A stretch of DNA of 64,000 bases from the NCBI RefSeq assembly GCF_000010085.1, contig NC_007712.1, forward strand, positions 1,984,001 through 2,048,000. Reading direction: 5' to 3'. Shown here one piece after another: positions 7,503-17,011 of the stretch. A model generated the notes under the pieces. It was not told where the DNA came from and ran no database searches. It saw only the letters and a list, made by a program, of their open reading frames with translations. The stretch comes from Sodalis glossinidius str. 'morsitans' (lineage in GTDB: Bacteria > Pseudomonadota > Gammaproteobacteria > Enterobacterales > Enterobacteriaceae). Every line of letters starts with the position of its first letter. The stretch's first letter is position 1. The position numbers and the translations under genes are program-made.

Positions 7503-8318
7503 ATGTGGAAATCTAAACACTTATTCCTGCACGCCGATGCTGGCGAGGACGCGGGGGGCAACGGTGGCGACGGATCTGTTAATCCTGATGCGGGTCATTC
7601 TTTGCTTGGCACCGGCGCACAGGCGCCAGCGGACGAGGTGGATTGGGTACCGGAAAAATTCCGCGTTATGGACGATGACGGCAAGCTTAACGTGGAAAGC
7701 TCTGCGCGCAAACTGGCGGAGTCTTATACGCATCTTGAGAAGCGTTTAGGTCACGGTGATGCCCCGCCGAAGTCCGTTGATGACTACGCGCCGAAGGTAG
7801 ACGCCGAGGGGTTTCAATGGGATGAATTCAAAGCCGATCCTGAAATGCAGGGCTTTCTCAAAGCCGCTCACGCCAGGGGCATCACGAATGACCAAATGGG
7901 CTTTATTCTAGGCGAGTACCTGCAACGTGCCCCGGCGTTAGTGAACGGTGCGGCCGAGCTGGATGCGGACGCCGCGGGGACACAGTTACGCGCGGTGTGG
8001 CAATCTGACGCTGAATTTAACAAAAACATCGGGCTGGCCTACCGTGCGTTTCATGCGCTGGCCGATGAAGGCGACAAAGATCGCCTGGATGATATCGGCA
8101 ATAATCCGCTGGTTATCCGCCTGCTGGCGAAAGTGGGGGCGGAGATGCAGGAGGATACGCCGGCGGGGGCGGACGCTAACCCGACGGCGCAGCAAGTCAT
8201 CCGTGACCTGATGAAGTCGGAAGCCTATGCCGACCCGAAACATGCTGATCATGATCGTGTCGCCGCCCAGATACGAGCATTCTACCAGAAGACGTACGGC
8301 ACACATTCTGTCGCCTGA
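7503..8318 (+). CDS. Capsid scaffolding protein
   Basis: 271 residues, directly upstream of the capsid gene and ended by a strong terminator. It is acidic, with a disordered Gly/Asp-rich N-terminus. The middle carries WVPEKFR and SARKLAESYTHLEKRLG, shared by T7 gp9-like and many other podovirus scaffolds, followed by DDYAPKVDAEGFQWDEFKADPEMQGFLKAAH. Scaffold guides procapsid assembly and then leaves the head. Confidence 0.8.
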   Translation: MWKSKHLFLHADAGEDAGGNGGDGSVNPDAGHSLLGTGAQAPADEVDWVPEKFRVMDDDGKLNVESSARKLAESYTHLEKRLGHGDAPPKSVDDYAPKVDAEGFQWDEFKADPEMQGFLKAAHARGITNDQMGFILGEYLQRAPALVNGAAELDADAAGTQLRAVWQSDAEFNKNIGLAYRAFHALADEGDKDRLDDIGNNPLVIRLLAKVGAEMQEDTPAGADANPTAQQVIRDLMKSEAYADPKHADHDRVAAQIRAFYQKTYGTHSVA

Positions 8319-8326
8319 CCGTCAAC

Positions 8327-8353
8327 AGGCCGGCCGCGTGGCTGGCCTCGTTT
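8327..8353 (+). terminator. Rho-independent terminator after the scaffold gene
   Basis: Nine-base stem AGGCCGGCC/GGCTGGCCT (one G-U pair) around loop GCGT, followed by CGTTTCATTT. It separates the scaffold and capsid units, just before palindrome copy 2. It may be partial, allowing read-through. Confidence 0.7.
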
Positions 8354-8358
8354 CATTT

Positions 8359-8374
8359 GGTCGGGATCCTGACC
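8359..8374. repeat. Dispersed palindrome, copy 2
   Basis: GGTCGGGATCCTGACC, identical to copy 1, in the 206-base gap between the scaffold and capsid genes, immediately after the terminator. The capsid transcript would then have a leader of about 150 bases, with another inverted repeat (CCCGGCTGGGTAGCCGG). Confidence 0.75.
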
Positions 8375-8524
8375 GCACATCACACTCACAATCCTCACAA
8401 AGCAGCCCGGCTGGGTAGCCGGATACCTGATCCCCTCTGTCCGTCAGCGCCAACCGGGCAGCGTTGAAACGAGCCGGGAGACCGACACCTCGCAGGCGAT
8501 TAATCACTATTCGGAGTGTGCATT

Positions 8525-9436
8525 ATGGCTTTTGATGCCAACAAGAACATGATCACCGCTGCGTTTGTGCAGCAGTTCCATGATTCGTTTGAAATTGCCT
8601 CGCAGCAAAAAGACTCTCGCCTGCAGGCCGCCGTCACCGACCGAGGCCATATTACCGGGGCATCGTTCACCATCAACGATATGGGGACTATCGAGATGAC
8701 CCAAATCACCACGCGGTTCGGTGATACGGTCTGGGATGTCCCTGAAGCGGGAACGCGTAACGCCTTGATGGCGGACTACGGGGTCTTCGTGCCGGTGGAG
8801 AAGCGTGACCTGCGCAAACTGATTGCTGATCCGCAGGGGCCCTATTTACAGCTGACCCTGGCTGCCGCTAACCGCAAAAAGGACGACATTATTTATCGGG
8901 CGTTGCTCGATACCGTTTTGCGCAAAACATCGGATACCGGTGCTTATGCGCCCGTCGCCCTGCCGACAACGCAAAAGATTGTCGCAGGCAAAACCGGCAT
9001 GACCAAGGCCAAGCTGATTGCCGCCAAGGCGATGTTTCGCCGTAACGAGTGCGATGAACAGAACGGTGAGGAGTTGTATATCACTTACAACGCCGACATG
9101 TTGACGCAGATCCTCAGCGATACCACGTTGACCAGCGCCGACTTTATGGCGGTGAAGATGCTCCAGGAGGGCGCGGTGTCCGGTAACTGGCTGGGCTTTA
9201 AGTGGCTGGCGTACGAAAAGTTGGATGAAGCGAAAGCAGGCGAGCCTACCGTCACCACCAAAACCGCCGCCGCCTGGTGTAAATCCGCGGTGCATTTGGG
9301 GACGGGCGCACAGTACAACGTTGATATCGGCCCGCGTCGCGATAAAAATAATACCATTCAGATTTCTGTCGATGCGTCTTATGGTGCCGGTCGGGCGAAC
9401 GAAAAAAAAGTCGTCGCCATCGAGTTTGTCGCGTAA
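8525..9436 (+). CDS. Major capsid protein
   Basis: 303 residues from ATG 8525 (CGGAG upstream; the GTG at 8516 is less likely). The sequence (MAFDANKNMITAAFVQQF, then RLQAAVTDRGHITGASFTINDMG, and a C-terminal IQISVDASYGAGRANEKKVVAIEFVA) matches the HK97-fold capsid proteins of epsilon15/BPP-1-like phages as I recall them. It has its own leader, an upstream palindrome and terminators on both sides, consistent with very high late expression. Confidence 0.85.
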   Translation: MAFDANKNMITAAFVQQFHDSFEIASQQKDSRLQAAVTDRGHITGASFTINDMGTIEMTQITTRFGDTVWDVPEAGTRNALMADYGVFVPVEKRDLRKLIADPQGPYLQLTLAAANRKKDDIIYRALLDTVLRKTSDTGAYAPVALPTTQKIVAGKTGMTKAKLIAAKAMFRRNECDEQNGEELYITYNADMLTQILSDTTLTSADFMAVKMLQEGAVSGNWLGFKWLAYEKLDEAKAGEPTVTTKTAAAWCKSAVHLGTGAQYNVDIGPRRDKNNTIQISVDASYGAGRANEKKVVAIEFVA

Positions 9437-9451
9437 GCCGCCGGGATCTTT

Positions 9452-9475
9452 GCCGGGGGCTCCCCGGCCTTTCTC
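9452..9475 (+). terminator. Terminator/attenuator after the capsid gene
   Basis: GCCGGGG, loop GCT, CCCCGGC, then CTTTCTCATTT. Placed right after the capsid stop, it would cap capsid mRNA while letting some transcription reach the tail genes. Confidence 0.75.
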
Positions 9476-9490
9476 ATTTGAGGTGTCGCC

Positions 9491-10054
9491 ATGAGTTCGA
9501 GTGTATCTATCTGCTCTAACGCGTTGCTGGCGCTGGGGGCGCATCCGATCAACAGTTTCGATGAGGCGACCCCGCACGCCAGACTCTGCGCCAATATTTA
9601 CCCTTCTGTACGCAATAACCTGCTGCGCGCCCATCCGTGGCACTGCGCCATTAAACGCGTCGTGCTCTCTCCCGTCAGTACCGCCCCCGCTTTCGGTTTT
9701 GGCTACCAGTTTCCCCTTCCGGCGGATCTTATCCGGGTGTTGTCGGTGGGTGAACGGTATGACGATATCCCGTATCGCATTGAGGGAAAACGCCTGTTGG
9801 CGAACGTACAGGAGGCCCGTCTGCGCTATATCTTTCGCAGTGAGGATGAATCAACCTGGGACGTGGCATTGGTCAACGTCGCCGAAGTGACGATGCAGGC
9901 AAAACTGGCCTATGCCGTCACGGGATCTGCCAGCTTGCGCGACAGTCTGACACAGGAAGCCGCTTTTCTGCTCCAGCAGGCGAAATCCATCAATGGACAG
10001 GAAGATCCGCCGGAGAGGCTGGACGGTTTCCCCACCTTGGCGTCGAGGTTTTAA
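9491..10054 (+). CDS. Tail adaptor (tubular protein A-like)
   Basis: 187 residues. It opens SSSVSICSNALLALGAHPINSF and continues ARLCANIYPSVRNNLLRAHPWHCAIKR, the pattern of the T7 gp11-like head-to-tail adaptor family. Twelve copies would sit below the portal and carry the nozzle. The C-terminus is helical (QAKLAYAVTGSASLRDSLTQEAAFLLQQAK). The order capsid-adaptor-nozzle is standard for podoviruses. Confidence 0.8.
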   Translation: MSSSVSICSNALLALGAHPINSFDEATPHARLCANIYPSVRNNLLRAHPWHCAIKRVVLSPVSTAPAFGFGYQFPLPADLIRVLSVGERYDDIPYRIEGKRLLANVQEARLRYIFRSEDESTWDVALVNVAEVTMQAKLAYAVTGSASLRDSLTQEAAFLLQQAKSINGQEDPPERLDGFPTLASRF

Positions 10055-10055
10055 G

Positions 10056-12044
10056 ATGCGCGCCAATCTAATTAAAACCAATTTCACCGCCGGGGAAGTC
10101 TCTCCGCGCCTGATGGGGCGCGTTGATATTATGCGTTATGCCAATGGCGCGAAAGCTATCCAAAATGGCGTTGTGGTGGTGCAGGGCGGCGTCATGCGCC
10201 GTCCAGGTACCCGCTTTGCGGCCGCCGCCAAATACAGCGATCGCCCGGCACGGCTTATCCCGTATGTTTTTAACCGTTCACAGGCGTATGTGTTGGAGTT
10301 TGGCGACGGTTACCTGCGCGTTTACCAAAAAGGTAAACCGGTGGTGAACGCCAACAACACACCGTATGAAATTGCCAGCCCCTACAGCGCTGACCGGTTG
10401 CCCTCGGTGAATTACGTTCAGGGCGCGGATACCATGTTCCTGGTGCATCCGGCGGTGAAGCCTTATCGGCTCCAGCGTCGTGGGCAAACGGACTGGGTGC
10501 TGGAGCCCGCACCGTTTATCGTCGAGCCCTTTGATGAAATCCGCGAGACACCGAAAAAATGGTGTAGGCCCTCGGCAAAAGAATTCGTTGGCTCCGAGGT
10601 GACACTGACGCTCAGTGATGCGGACCCGGGTGAGAATAGAAATCCACCATTCACTGGTGCGGGATGGGTTGCCCAGGATGTGGGGGCCTATGTGCGCATC
10701 AATGGCGGCCTTGTCCTGATACAGCGCATCGACAGTGCGCAGGTGGCTGTGGGGACGCTTCGCTCGGATTTAAACGCCAAGCAGGCCGCGTCACCCGGCT
10801 CATGGACGCGAGAGGAGTCGGTCTGGACGGATAATTTGGGTTATCCGGGGGCGGTGACGTTATACCAGCAGCGTCTGGTGTTGGCCGGATCGCCCAAATA
10901 TCCACAAACCATCTGGTGGAGTGAAACCGGAGCCTATCTGTCGTTCGAGCTGGGGACCAAAGACGATGCGGCCATCAGCTTTACACTGTCTTCTGATCAG
11001 CTTAACCCGATCGTCCACCTGGCACAGATGAACACGCTGATTGCGCTGACCTACGGCGGTGAATTTACCATTACGTCGGGAAACGACGCGGCTATCACGC
11101 CGACCAATATTTCGGTCAAGAATCCCAGCCCGTATGGCTGTAACCGTATTCGTCCGCTGCGCGTCGGTACCGAAATTCTGTTTATCCAGCGGGCCGGGCG
11201 CAAGCTCTATGCCGTGGCGTACGATCCCGACAGCTTCGTGTCCTATGCTGCTAACGATTTGACGGTACTGGCGGAGCACATCACGGCGGGCGGCGTGCGC
11301 GATATGGCGTACCAGCAGCAGCCGGACGGGCTTATCTGGCTGGTGCGTGAAGATGGTGTCGCCGTCACGGTGACGATGGATCGCGCTCAGGATGTGGTTG
11401 CCTGGTCACGCCAGATGACTGAGGGTGCTTTTGAGTCCGTGACGTCCATCCCCTCCGAGCGGGATGACGTGCTGTATGCACTGGTTCGCCGTCACATTAA
11501 CGGGCACACCGTACGCTACGTCGAAGTGTTCGATAACGTGCTGAATACCGATGCGGCCATCACCGGGCGTAGCGAGGCCGGTGCTACGACCTGGGCGGGG
11601 CTTCGGCACCTGGAGGGCAAAACGGTGGATGTGGTTGCCGATGGGTCGGTCATGCCGCGTGCCGTTGTCTCTGGCGGGCAGGTCACGCTGGCGCGTAAAG
11701 CGAAGACCGTAGAGATAGGTCTCCACTACGACACCACGATAGAGACATTAACGCCTGAAGTTGCCACGACGGAGGGGACAACGCAGAACGCGCGTAAGCG
11801 GACCAGCGAAGTCACGATGCGTTTTCTTGACACCATCGGCGCAGAATGCAACGGCCAGATCATCCCTTTTCGCACATTCGGCCCGAAGATTTTGGATAAA
11901 CCGGCACCGCTGTTCACGGGGGATCACTATATGGGCAAACTGGGCTGGGAGCGTGGCGAGGATACCTTGATTGTGCAGCAGCGCCAGCCGTTGCCGTTTC
12001 ACCTTCTGGCCATTATCACCACGTTTACCAGCAACGGGGGCTAA
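10056..12044 (+). CDS. Tail nozzle / tubular protein B-like structural protein
   Basis: 662 residues from ATG 10056, one base after the adaptor stop. The opening MRANLIKTNFTAGEVSPRLMGRVDIMRY, with QNGVVVVQGGVMRRPGTRFAAAAK, is diagnostic of the large podovirus nozzle family that forms the end of the short tail tube. Downstream segments (QRLVLAGSPKYPQTIWWSETG) fit its beta-propeller-like body. It is unbroken. It probably contacts the tailspikes. Confidence 0.82.
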   Translation: MRANLIKTNFTAGEVSPRLMGRVDIMRYANGAKAIQNGVVVVQGGVMRRPGTRFAAAAKYSDRPARLIPYVFNRSQAYVLEFGDGYLRVYQKGKPVVNANNTPYEIASPYSADRLPSVNYVQGADTMFLVHPAVKPYRLQRRGQTDWVLEPAPFIVEPFDEIRETPKKWCRPSAKEFVGSEVTLTLSDADPGENRNPPFTGAGWVAQDVGAYVRINGGLVLIQRIDSAQVAVGTLRSDLNAKQAASPGSWTREESVWTDNLGYPGAVTLYQQRLVLAGSPKYPQTIWWSETGAYLSFELGTKDDAAISFTLSSDQLNPIVHLAQMNTLIALTYGGEFTITSGNDAAITPTNISVKNPSPYGCNRIRPLRVGTEILFIQRAGRKLYAVAYDPDSFVSYAANDLTVLAEHITAGGVRDMAYQQQPDGLIWLVREDGVAVTVTMDRAQDVVAWSRQMTEGAFESVTSIPSERDDVLYALVRRHINGHTVRYVEVFDNVLNTDAAITGRSEAGATTWAGLRHLEGKTVDVVADGSVMPRAVVSGGQVTLARKAKTVEIGLHYDTTIETLTPEVATTEGTTQNARKRTSEVTMRFLDTIGAECNGQIIPFRTFGPKILDKPAPLFTGDHYMGKLGWERGEDTLIVQQRQPLPFHLLAIITTFTSNGG

Positions 12045-12046
12045 CC

Positions 12047-12496
12047 ATGATCCGAACGGCAACACGAAACGATATCCCGGCGTTAATTGCGCTGGGGGCC
12101 AGCATGTACCAGGAATCACGCTACGCGGAAAACTCGCCGTTTGACGCGCTAAAATGCGCTGATTTGGCCGATCACCTTATCAGCGCCGATGCCGGTTGCG
12201 TTCTGGTGGCAGAGCACAACGGGCAGATCATCGGCTGGCTGGCCGGTGGCATTGGGGAGCAATGGTTTTCGCGCCAGTTGATGGCGTTTGAGTACGGCGT
12301 CTTCATTTCCCCTCACCATCGTGGCGGGTCGGCCGGTGCACGGTTGGTCAAATCCTTTATGGCCTGGGCGAAAGAGCACGGCGCCGCGGTGATCAATATG
12401 GGCATTACCACGGGGGTGCACGAGGAACGCACCGGCGAATTATATTCACGGCTTGGCTTGTCACGCACCGGGCTGCTTTATTCGATGGAGGTGTGA
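12047..12496 (+). CDS. GNAT-family N-acetyltransferase inside the tail operon
   Basis: 149 residues with the GNAT layout: N-terminal strand-helix (IRTATRNDIPALIALGASMYQESRYAE), central VLVAEHNGQIIGWLAGGIG, an acetyl-CoA loop in HHRGGSAGARLVKSFMAWA, and the C-terminal YSRLGLSRTGLLYS. It transfers an acetyl group from acetyl-CoA to an unknown amine. It sits two bases after the nozzle gene and before internal virion genes, so it is made late. It might modify a virion or host protein; the substrate cannot be read from sequence. Confidence 0.8.
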   Translation: MIRTATRNDIPALIALGASMYQESRYAENSPFDALKCADLADHLISADAGCVLVAEHNGQIIGWLAGGIGEQWFSRQLMAFEYGVFISPHHRGGSAGARLVKSFMAWAKEHGAAVINMGITTGVHEERTGELYSRLGLSRTGLLYSMEV

Positions 12497-12497
12497 G

Positions 12498-13010
12498 ATG
12501 TGTACAGGCGTCGAGATTGCGCTGGTTGCATCGTCGGTATTGGCGGCAGGCGGTGCCGTCGTGCAGGGGCAGCAACAGCAGAAGATGGCGAATTATCAGG
12601 CCGCGCAGGCTGAGGCAGACGCTGATGCGGCTAAAGCGGCGGCAAAGGTGCAGGCGGAAAAAATCCGTAAGGCGGGTCAGCATCAGGCGGCGCAGGCGAA
12701 TGCTGCACTGGCTGCCTCCGGGGTAGAAACCGGGGAGGGTACTGCTCTACGCATCACCTCGGGCATTACCGGCGATGCGGAAGAGGATGCCTACACCACG
12801 ATAGTAAACGGCATGAACACCAGCGCACGCTACAGGGCGCAGGCGCAAGCTGACCGCATTAGCGGCAGCAATGCGGCATCAGCGGGATATATCAATGCCG
12901 GCAGCGCGTTATTACAGGGAGGGGCAAAGGCTTACTCAGGCTGGAAGAAAGCTAACCCGACGACAGACGCCGCTTCAAGTAACCTTTTCGCGAATATGGG
13001 GATCCGCTGA
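12498..13010 (+). CDS. Internal virion protein (T7 gp14-like)
   Basis: 170 residues from ATG 12498 behind GGAGG. An N-terminal hydrophobic stretch (VEIALVASSVLAAGGAVVQG) leads into a long Gln/Ala helix (KMANYQAAQAEADADAAKAAAKVQAEKIRKAG). The order fits small podovirus core proteins that form a channel in the outer membrane during DNA ejection. Its stop overlaps the next start (12498-13010 / 13010). Role by analogy with T7 gp14. Confidence 0.65.
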   Translation: MCTGVEIALVASSVLAAGGAVVQGQQQQKMANYQAAQAEADADAAKAAAKVQAEKIRKAGQHQAAQANAALAASGVETGEGTALRITSGITGDAEEDAYTTIVNGMNTSARYRAQAQADRISGSNAASAGYINAGSALLQGGAKAYSGWKKANPTTDAASSNLFANMGIR

Positions 13011-15541
13011 TGCGTATTCCAGTGGGGAATTTTGGCAATGCGACGCCTGCTGCGCAACCGACCCGCGTTGACGTGGGCAACACCGGCGCCGTCGCGAATG
13101 CGCTGCAGCATTTGGCGTCGGTAGGCATCGGGGGCGCGGAGCAGCAACAGCGGCGCATCGAGCAGGAAAGACAGGGTCATTTACAGGCACTGACGCTGCA
13201 GCTTGATGATTTCACCAATGGCTTGGTCAATGACCCCGAACACGGGCTGCTTGCGTTGCAGGGGACAAACGCAGAAGGGGCTACGGGTCATTACACGCGG
13301 CAATACGAGGATTTCGCCAATAAATTGGCGGCGGAGTTGCCCTCAGATATGCGCGAGCCGTTCCAGCAGCAGGCTATCGCGCGGCGTATTCAACTCGAGC
13401 GAACCGGCTTAAGCCATGAGTTGGGGCAGCGTCGGCGAGTTGAGCAGGGGAATTTTGAATCAACGATAGCCAACAGCCAGACGCGCGCCGCCGGATTTTG
13501 GCATGACAACGTCAGTTATCAACTGGAAGTCGGGAGCGCGCAACAGCAGATCGCCGAGTACGGCAAGGTGCACGGTTGGACCCCGGAACAGATAAGCGAG
13601 CAGCAGAACAAGTATGTGAAAACAACCGCGTTTACTACCGCGCAGAATATCGCGGTATCGAATCCCGCTGATTTTGTCCGGCTGGCGGGAGAGCCCTCAG
13701 ACGCCGGAGGCGCGGTGCGCTATAGCGGCGGCAGCGCAACCGCGCCGGTCGGCGTGCGCAGTAACAATCCGGGGAATCTGGTACGCACGGAAAACACCTG
13801 GGAGGGGGAGACCAAGGGCGACGGACGATTTGCGTCATTCGCGACGCCTGAGCACGGCCTTCGCGCGTTGTGCAAAAACCTGCTGGCCTACAATAAACGC
13901 GGTTACAACACGGTCGAACAAATCATCGGACGCTGGGCCCCCCCGAATGAAAACGACACGGCATCGTATATTGCCGCTGTCTCTAAGGCATTGAAAGTTC
14001 CCGCCGACAAGCGACTCGACCTGACGGACATCAATACGCTAACCGCGCTGTGTGCGGGAATAACCGAGCATGAGAATGGCGGTAACCCCTATTCCAAAGA
14101 ACAAATCTCAACGGGCGCAATGTCCGCGCTGGGTCTGGTGACGCTACCCGCGCCGGACGGTAACCACTTGCGCGCGGCAGGCGCCACAACCGCCGTGACC
14201 CAGTTAGATCCGGTACAGCTTGCGCGGCTGCGCAGCGTGGCGCAGGGGCAGCTCAACCAGCAGCAGCGGGAATATCGTGTTGAGTTAGAGGGTGAGCTGA
14301 AAGATTTCACTGCGGCGGCGTTACGTGGGAAGAATTACCCCCGTGAATTCACAGCGGACGAATTTACCCGTGCCTACGGCTACGATGCGGGACAAAAAGC
14401 GTACGCAAATTATCTCGATACCCAACAGCTGGGTAGCGATATCTCAACGGTCCAGCAGTTATCACCGGTGGGCCAGCAGGCGTTACTGAATGCACGTGAA
14501 CCCGTGCCAGGAGAAGGTTACGCTGAGGCGGCTAAACGCCATGAGACATTGCAAAAAGCCGTTGAATACGTCAACAGGGCGCGAATGCAAGATCCTGTTC
14601 AATACGCGGCGGAACAAAAACAGATTGCCCCTCTCGATATGCAAACGCCAGAGGCCTTCCGCGCCGGGCTATCGTCACGGGGAAGTTTAGCGCCTGAGCT
14701 TGCCCGGCATTACGGCACCCCGTTAGCCATTTTTTCCCAGTCGGAAGCGTCTCAGATAGGCGAAATGCTGCGTTCTGCGCCGGCATCGCAGTCCATTGCT
14801 TATCTGGATGCACTGCGACAGGGGCTGGGAGCGGGGGTGCAGTACTCAGCCGCGTTACAGCAGGTGAGCCGCTACGCGCCGTCGGCGGCGGTTGCCGGTG
14901 CCATCATGGGAAAGAGGGGTAACGTAATAGGGAATGAGGGAGGTTGGTTGAGCGCTGATTTAATGGTTACCCCGGATGATGCAGCGAAAACGATTATCGA
15001 GGGGGCCAATGCCCGCGCCGGCGTGACGACCAACGTCAATGGGGTCGAGAATAAAACCCGCGGGATTGAAATGCCTAAAGATACTGATTTACGTCCTGAA
15101 TTTGTCGACAAGGTCGGCAAGGCTTTTGCGGGTGATGCCGAAGGTGCTGCGCAGGCGTACGACGTCGCGAAGGATTATTACGCTGGCGTCATGGCCCGCA
15201 AGGGGAACGTCTCAGGGGAATACGACAAAGACACTTGGACTCAGGCTATCAACGTGGCGACCGGGGGCGTATACGACTACGGAGGACAGGGGGACGTGCT
15301 GTTACCCTGGGGGATGTCAGAAAGCCAGTTCAATAAAGCGGTGGGCGTAGCCTGGAAGAAACAAGTGTTGGACGACGGAATCAAGCCGCCGCCCGGGCGA
15401 TACGGCTTACAGAGCCACGGCGACAGTCAGTATCTGGTGAAGCTCGGTGGCGGTTATCTGTTAGGAAAAGACGGCAGACCGGTGGTGTTGCACATTGACG
15501 CAGAAAAGCTCCGCTTTGGCGAGGAGGGCATTCCTCAATGA
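13010..15541 (+). CDS. Large internal virion protein with muralytic-like domain
   Basis: 843 residues. Residues about 235-365 contain VGVRSNNPGNLVRTENTWEG and DGRFASFATPEHGLRALCKNLLAY, the RSNNPGN-type domain found in many phage structural proteins associated with peptidoglycan degradation. The N-terminal 220 residues are a Gln-rich helical region and the C-terminal 450 are of unknown fold. It is probably ejected with the DNA, opening the cell wall as T7 gp16 does. ATGA overlap with the next gene. Confidence 0.72.
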   Translation: MRIPVGNFGNATPAAQPTRVDVGNTGAVANALQHLASVGIGGAEQQQRRIEQERQGHLQALTLQLDDFTNGLVNDPEHGLLALQGTNAEGATGHYTRQYEDFANKLAAELPSDMREPFQQQAIARRIQLERTGLSHELGQRRRVEQGNFESTIANSQTRAAGFWHDNVSYQLEVGSAQQQIAEYGKVHGWTPEQISEQQNKYVKTTAFTTAQNIAVSNPADFVRLAGEPSDAGGAVRYSGGSATAPVGVRSNNPGNLVRTENTWEGETKGDGRFASFATPEHGLRALCKNLLAYNKRGYNTVEQIIGRWAPPNENDTASYIAAVSKALKVPADKRLDLTDINTLTALCAGITEHENGGNPYSKEQISTGAMSALGLVTLPAPDGNHLRAAGATTAVTQLDPVQLARLRSVAQGQLNQQQREYRVELEGELKDFTAAALRGKNYPREFTADEFTRAYGYDAGQKAYANYLDTQQLGSDISTVQQLSPVGQQALLNAREPVPGEGYAEAAKRHETLQKAVEYVNRARMQDPVQYAAEQKQIAPLDMQTPEAFRAGLSSRGSLAPELARHYGTPLAIFSQSEASQIGEMLRSAPASQSIAYLDALRQGLGAGVQYSAALQQVSRYAPSAAVAGAIMGKRGNVIGNEGGWLSADLMVTPDDAAKTIIEGANARAGVTTNVNGVENKTRGIEMPKDTDLRPEFVDKVGKAFAGDAEGAAQAYDVAKDYYAGVMARKGNVSGEYDKDTWTQAINVATGGVYDYGGQGDVLLPWGMSESQFNKAVGVAWKKQVLDDGIKPPPGRYGLQSHGDSQYLVKLGGGYLLGKDGRPVVLHIDAEKLRFGEEGIPQ

Positions 15542-17010
15542 GCTATTTCGGTTTTAGCCCAACACAACAAAATAAAGCGCTGGCCTACGCCTCGGAACAT
15601 CCCATTGGTACAGGTACGCTGCAAGATGCAGCTTTCTTTGATGGTGCGGGGACTGCCCTTTTTGAAGGACTGTGGTCTGGCGTAAGACAGGCGGATCAAG
15701 TGGGATGGGCGGCGCTGGATACCGTGATGTCGCCCGTTGCCGAAGCGGTGAGCGAAACCTTTGGCGTGCGTGACTCCTCAGCCGATTTTTTCAAGGAACA
15801 GCGAAAACTGGCGGAAAAAAGCGTCCGCGAACTCACACCCGATCCGGGCACGACCGGAACGGCGGGGCAAGTCCTGTACTCTCTGGGGCAACTAGGCGGA
15901 CAGGCGATCGCAGGATCCCTCATGGGTGGTCCTTGGGGCGCTGCTGCAACCGTGGGTACACTGCAAGGGTTCTCCGATTACGAGAAATCTCGAGCCGACG
16001 GCGTTGATTACGGGACCGCCGTTGATAAGGCGCTGGTCACCGGCGGCACGGCGGCATTAGGTGTGGTTCTCCCTATGTCGCTGGGGTTGCGAGCAGGGGG
16101 CGCGGTGGCCGAGGGGGTAAGTGCCGCGCTGTCTGTTGGCAGAGGCGCCTCGGGGGCATTAGCCGGTGCCGTGGCCCGCGCTGCACCTGACCTGTTTTAT
16201 TCGGCAGGTACTAATATCGCTATGGGTATGGCCCAGCGTGGGTTATCCGCCGAGACTTTACGACGCGGCGGTTACGAGGACATGGCGCGCCAGTATGACG
16301 TTATGGATGCTCAGGCATTGGCAACCGATGCCGTTTTAGGCGTGGCGTTCGGTGGGCTGGGGCGCTTTATCAATAGCCGAGGTGAGGATGTACCGGTAAG
16401 GCGCGTCTCTCCGGAAGAGATTGACGCCGCGCTAACGAGCAGCAGCCACGTTAATTTTGAGGTGACCGTGGCGCCGGGGGTGCCTGTCAGCGTACTTTCC
16501 CGCAATGCCCATGCCCAGGCGATGAATAAGGCGATGACGGACGTACTGGCAGGTGAACCCGTCGATGTCGGCGCGCTGCTTGAGGGGGCGGAATTTCTGC
16601 AAAAGATGCCAAGAGTCAATCTGGCTTCACAGTCGGTGCGTGAGGCATTAGGGCTTAGGGGTGGCGCCACCACGGCAGCGGAGCAGTATCACGCGGATGT
16701 CGCGGGGATGAGGGGGTTATCCACGCCTAAACCCCGTACAGTGGCGCAGGTGAGACAGGACCCGTTAGCCGCGGGGGAACATCAGGCCCGTGGTAATGAC
16801 ACTGCGGGTGATGAGTATGATTTCCGGCATGCAGAACGCGCCGTGATGGAAAATCCCGATCTTGAGGTGCATGTCGTGAGTCATGATGACAGTGTTACAG
16901 CGGTCAGGGCGGCGGACTTGTTGGCACAAGCCAATAAGGATGTCGAAAACGCGAAGCACGACGCCGGTTTATTTGATGTGGCGGTAAGCTGCTTCCTTGG
17001 GAGAGCGTAA
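15538..17010 (+). CDS. Internal virion protein (490 aa)
   Basis: Overlaps the previous stop (ATGA). It contains two glycine/alanine-rich hydrophobic stretches (GTAGQVLYSLGQLGGQAIAGSLMGGPWGAAATVG and similar near residues 170-220) that could insert into membrane, followed by a polar C-terminal half. The position between two other large internal proteins matches the ejection-protein block of epsilon15-type phages (gp15-gp17 region). No enzymatic motif is seen. Confidence 0.65.
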   Translation: MSYFGFSPTQQNKALAYASEHPIGTGTLQDAAFFDGAGTALFEGLWSGVRQADQVGWAALDTVMSPVAEAVSETFGVRDSSADFFKEQRKLAEKSVRELTPDPGTTGTAGQVLYSLGQLGGQAIAGSLMGGPWGAAATVGTLQGFSDYEKSRADGVDYGTAVDKALVTGGTAALGVVLPMSLGLRAGGAVAEGVSAALSVGRGASGALAGAVARAAPDLFYSAGTNIAMGMAQRGLSAETLRRGGYEDMARQYDVMDAQALATDAVLGVAFGGLGRFINSRGEDVPVRRVSPEEIDAALTSSSHVNFEVTVAPGVPVSVLSRNAHAQAMNKAMTDVLAGEPVDVGALLEGAEFLQKMPRVNLASQSVREALGLRGGATTAAEQYHADVAGMRGLSTPKPRTVAQVRQDPLAAGEHQARGNDTAGDEYDFRHAERAVMENPDLEVHVVSHDDSVTAVRAADLLAQANKDVENAKHDAGLFDVAVSCFLGRA

Positions 17011-17011
17011 A

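Noticed and set aside
8846..9643. Minus-strand frame (265 codons) opposite the capsid gene.
   Set aside because: Shadow of the capsid gene; no ribosome site, and it crosses the capsid terminator. The same holds for 20284-21012 opposite terminase.
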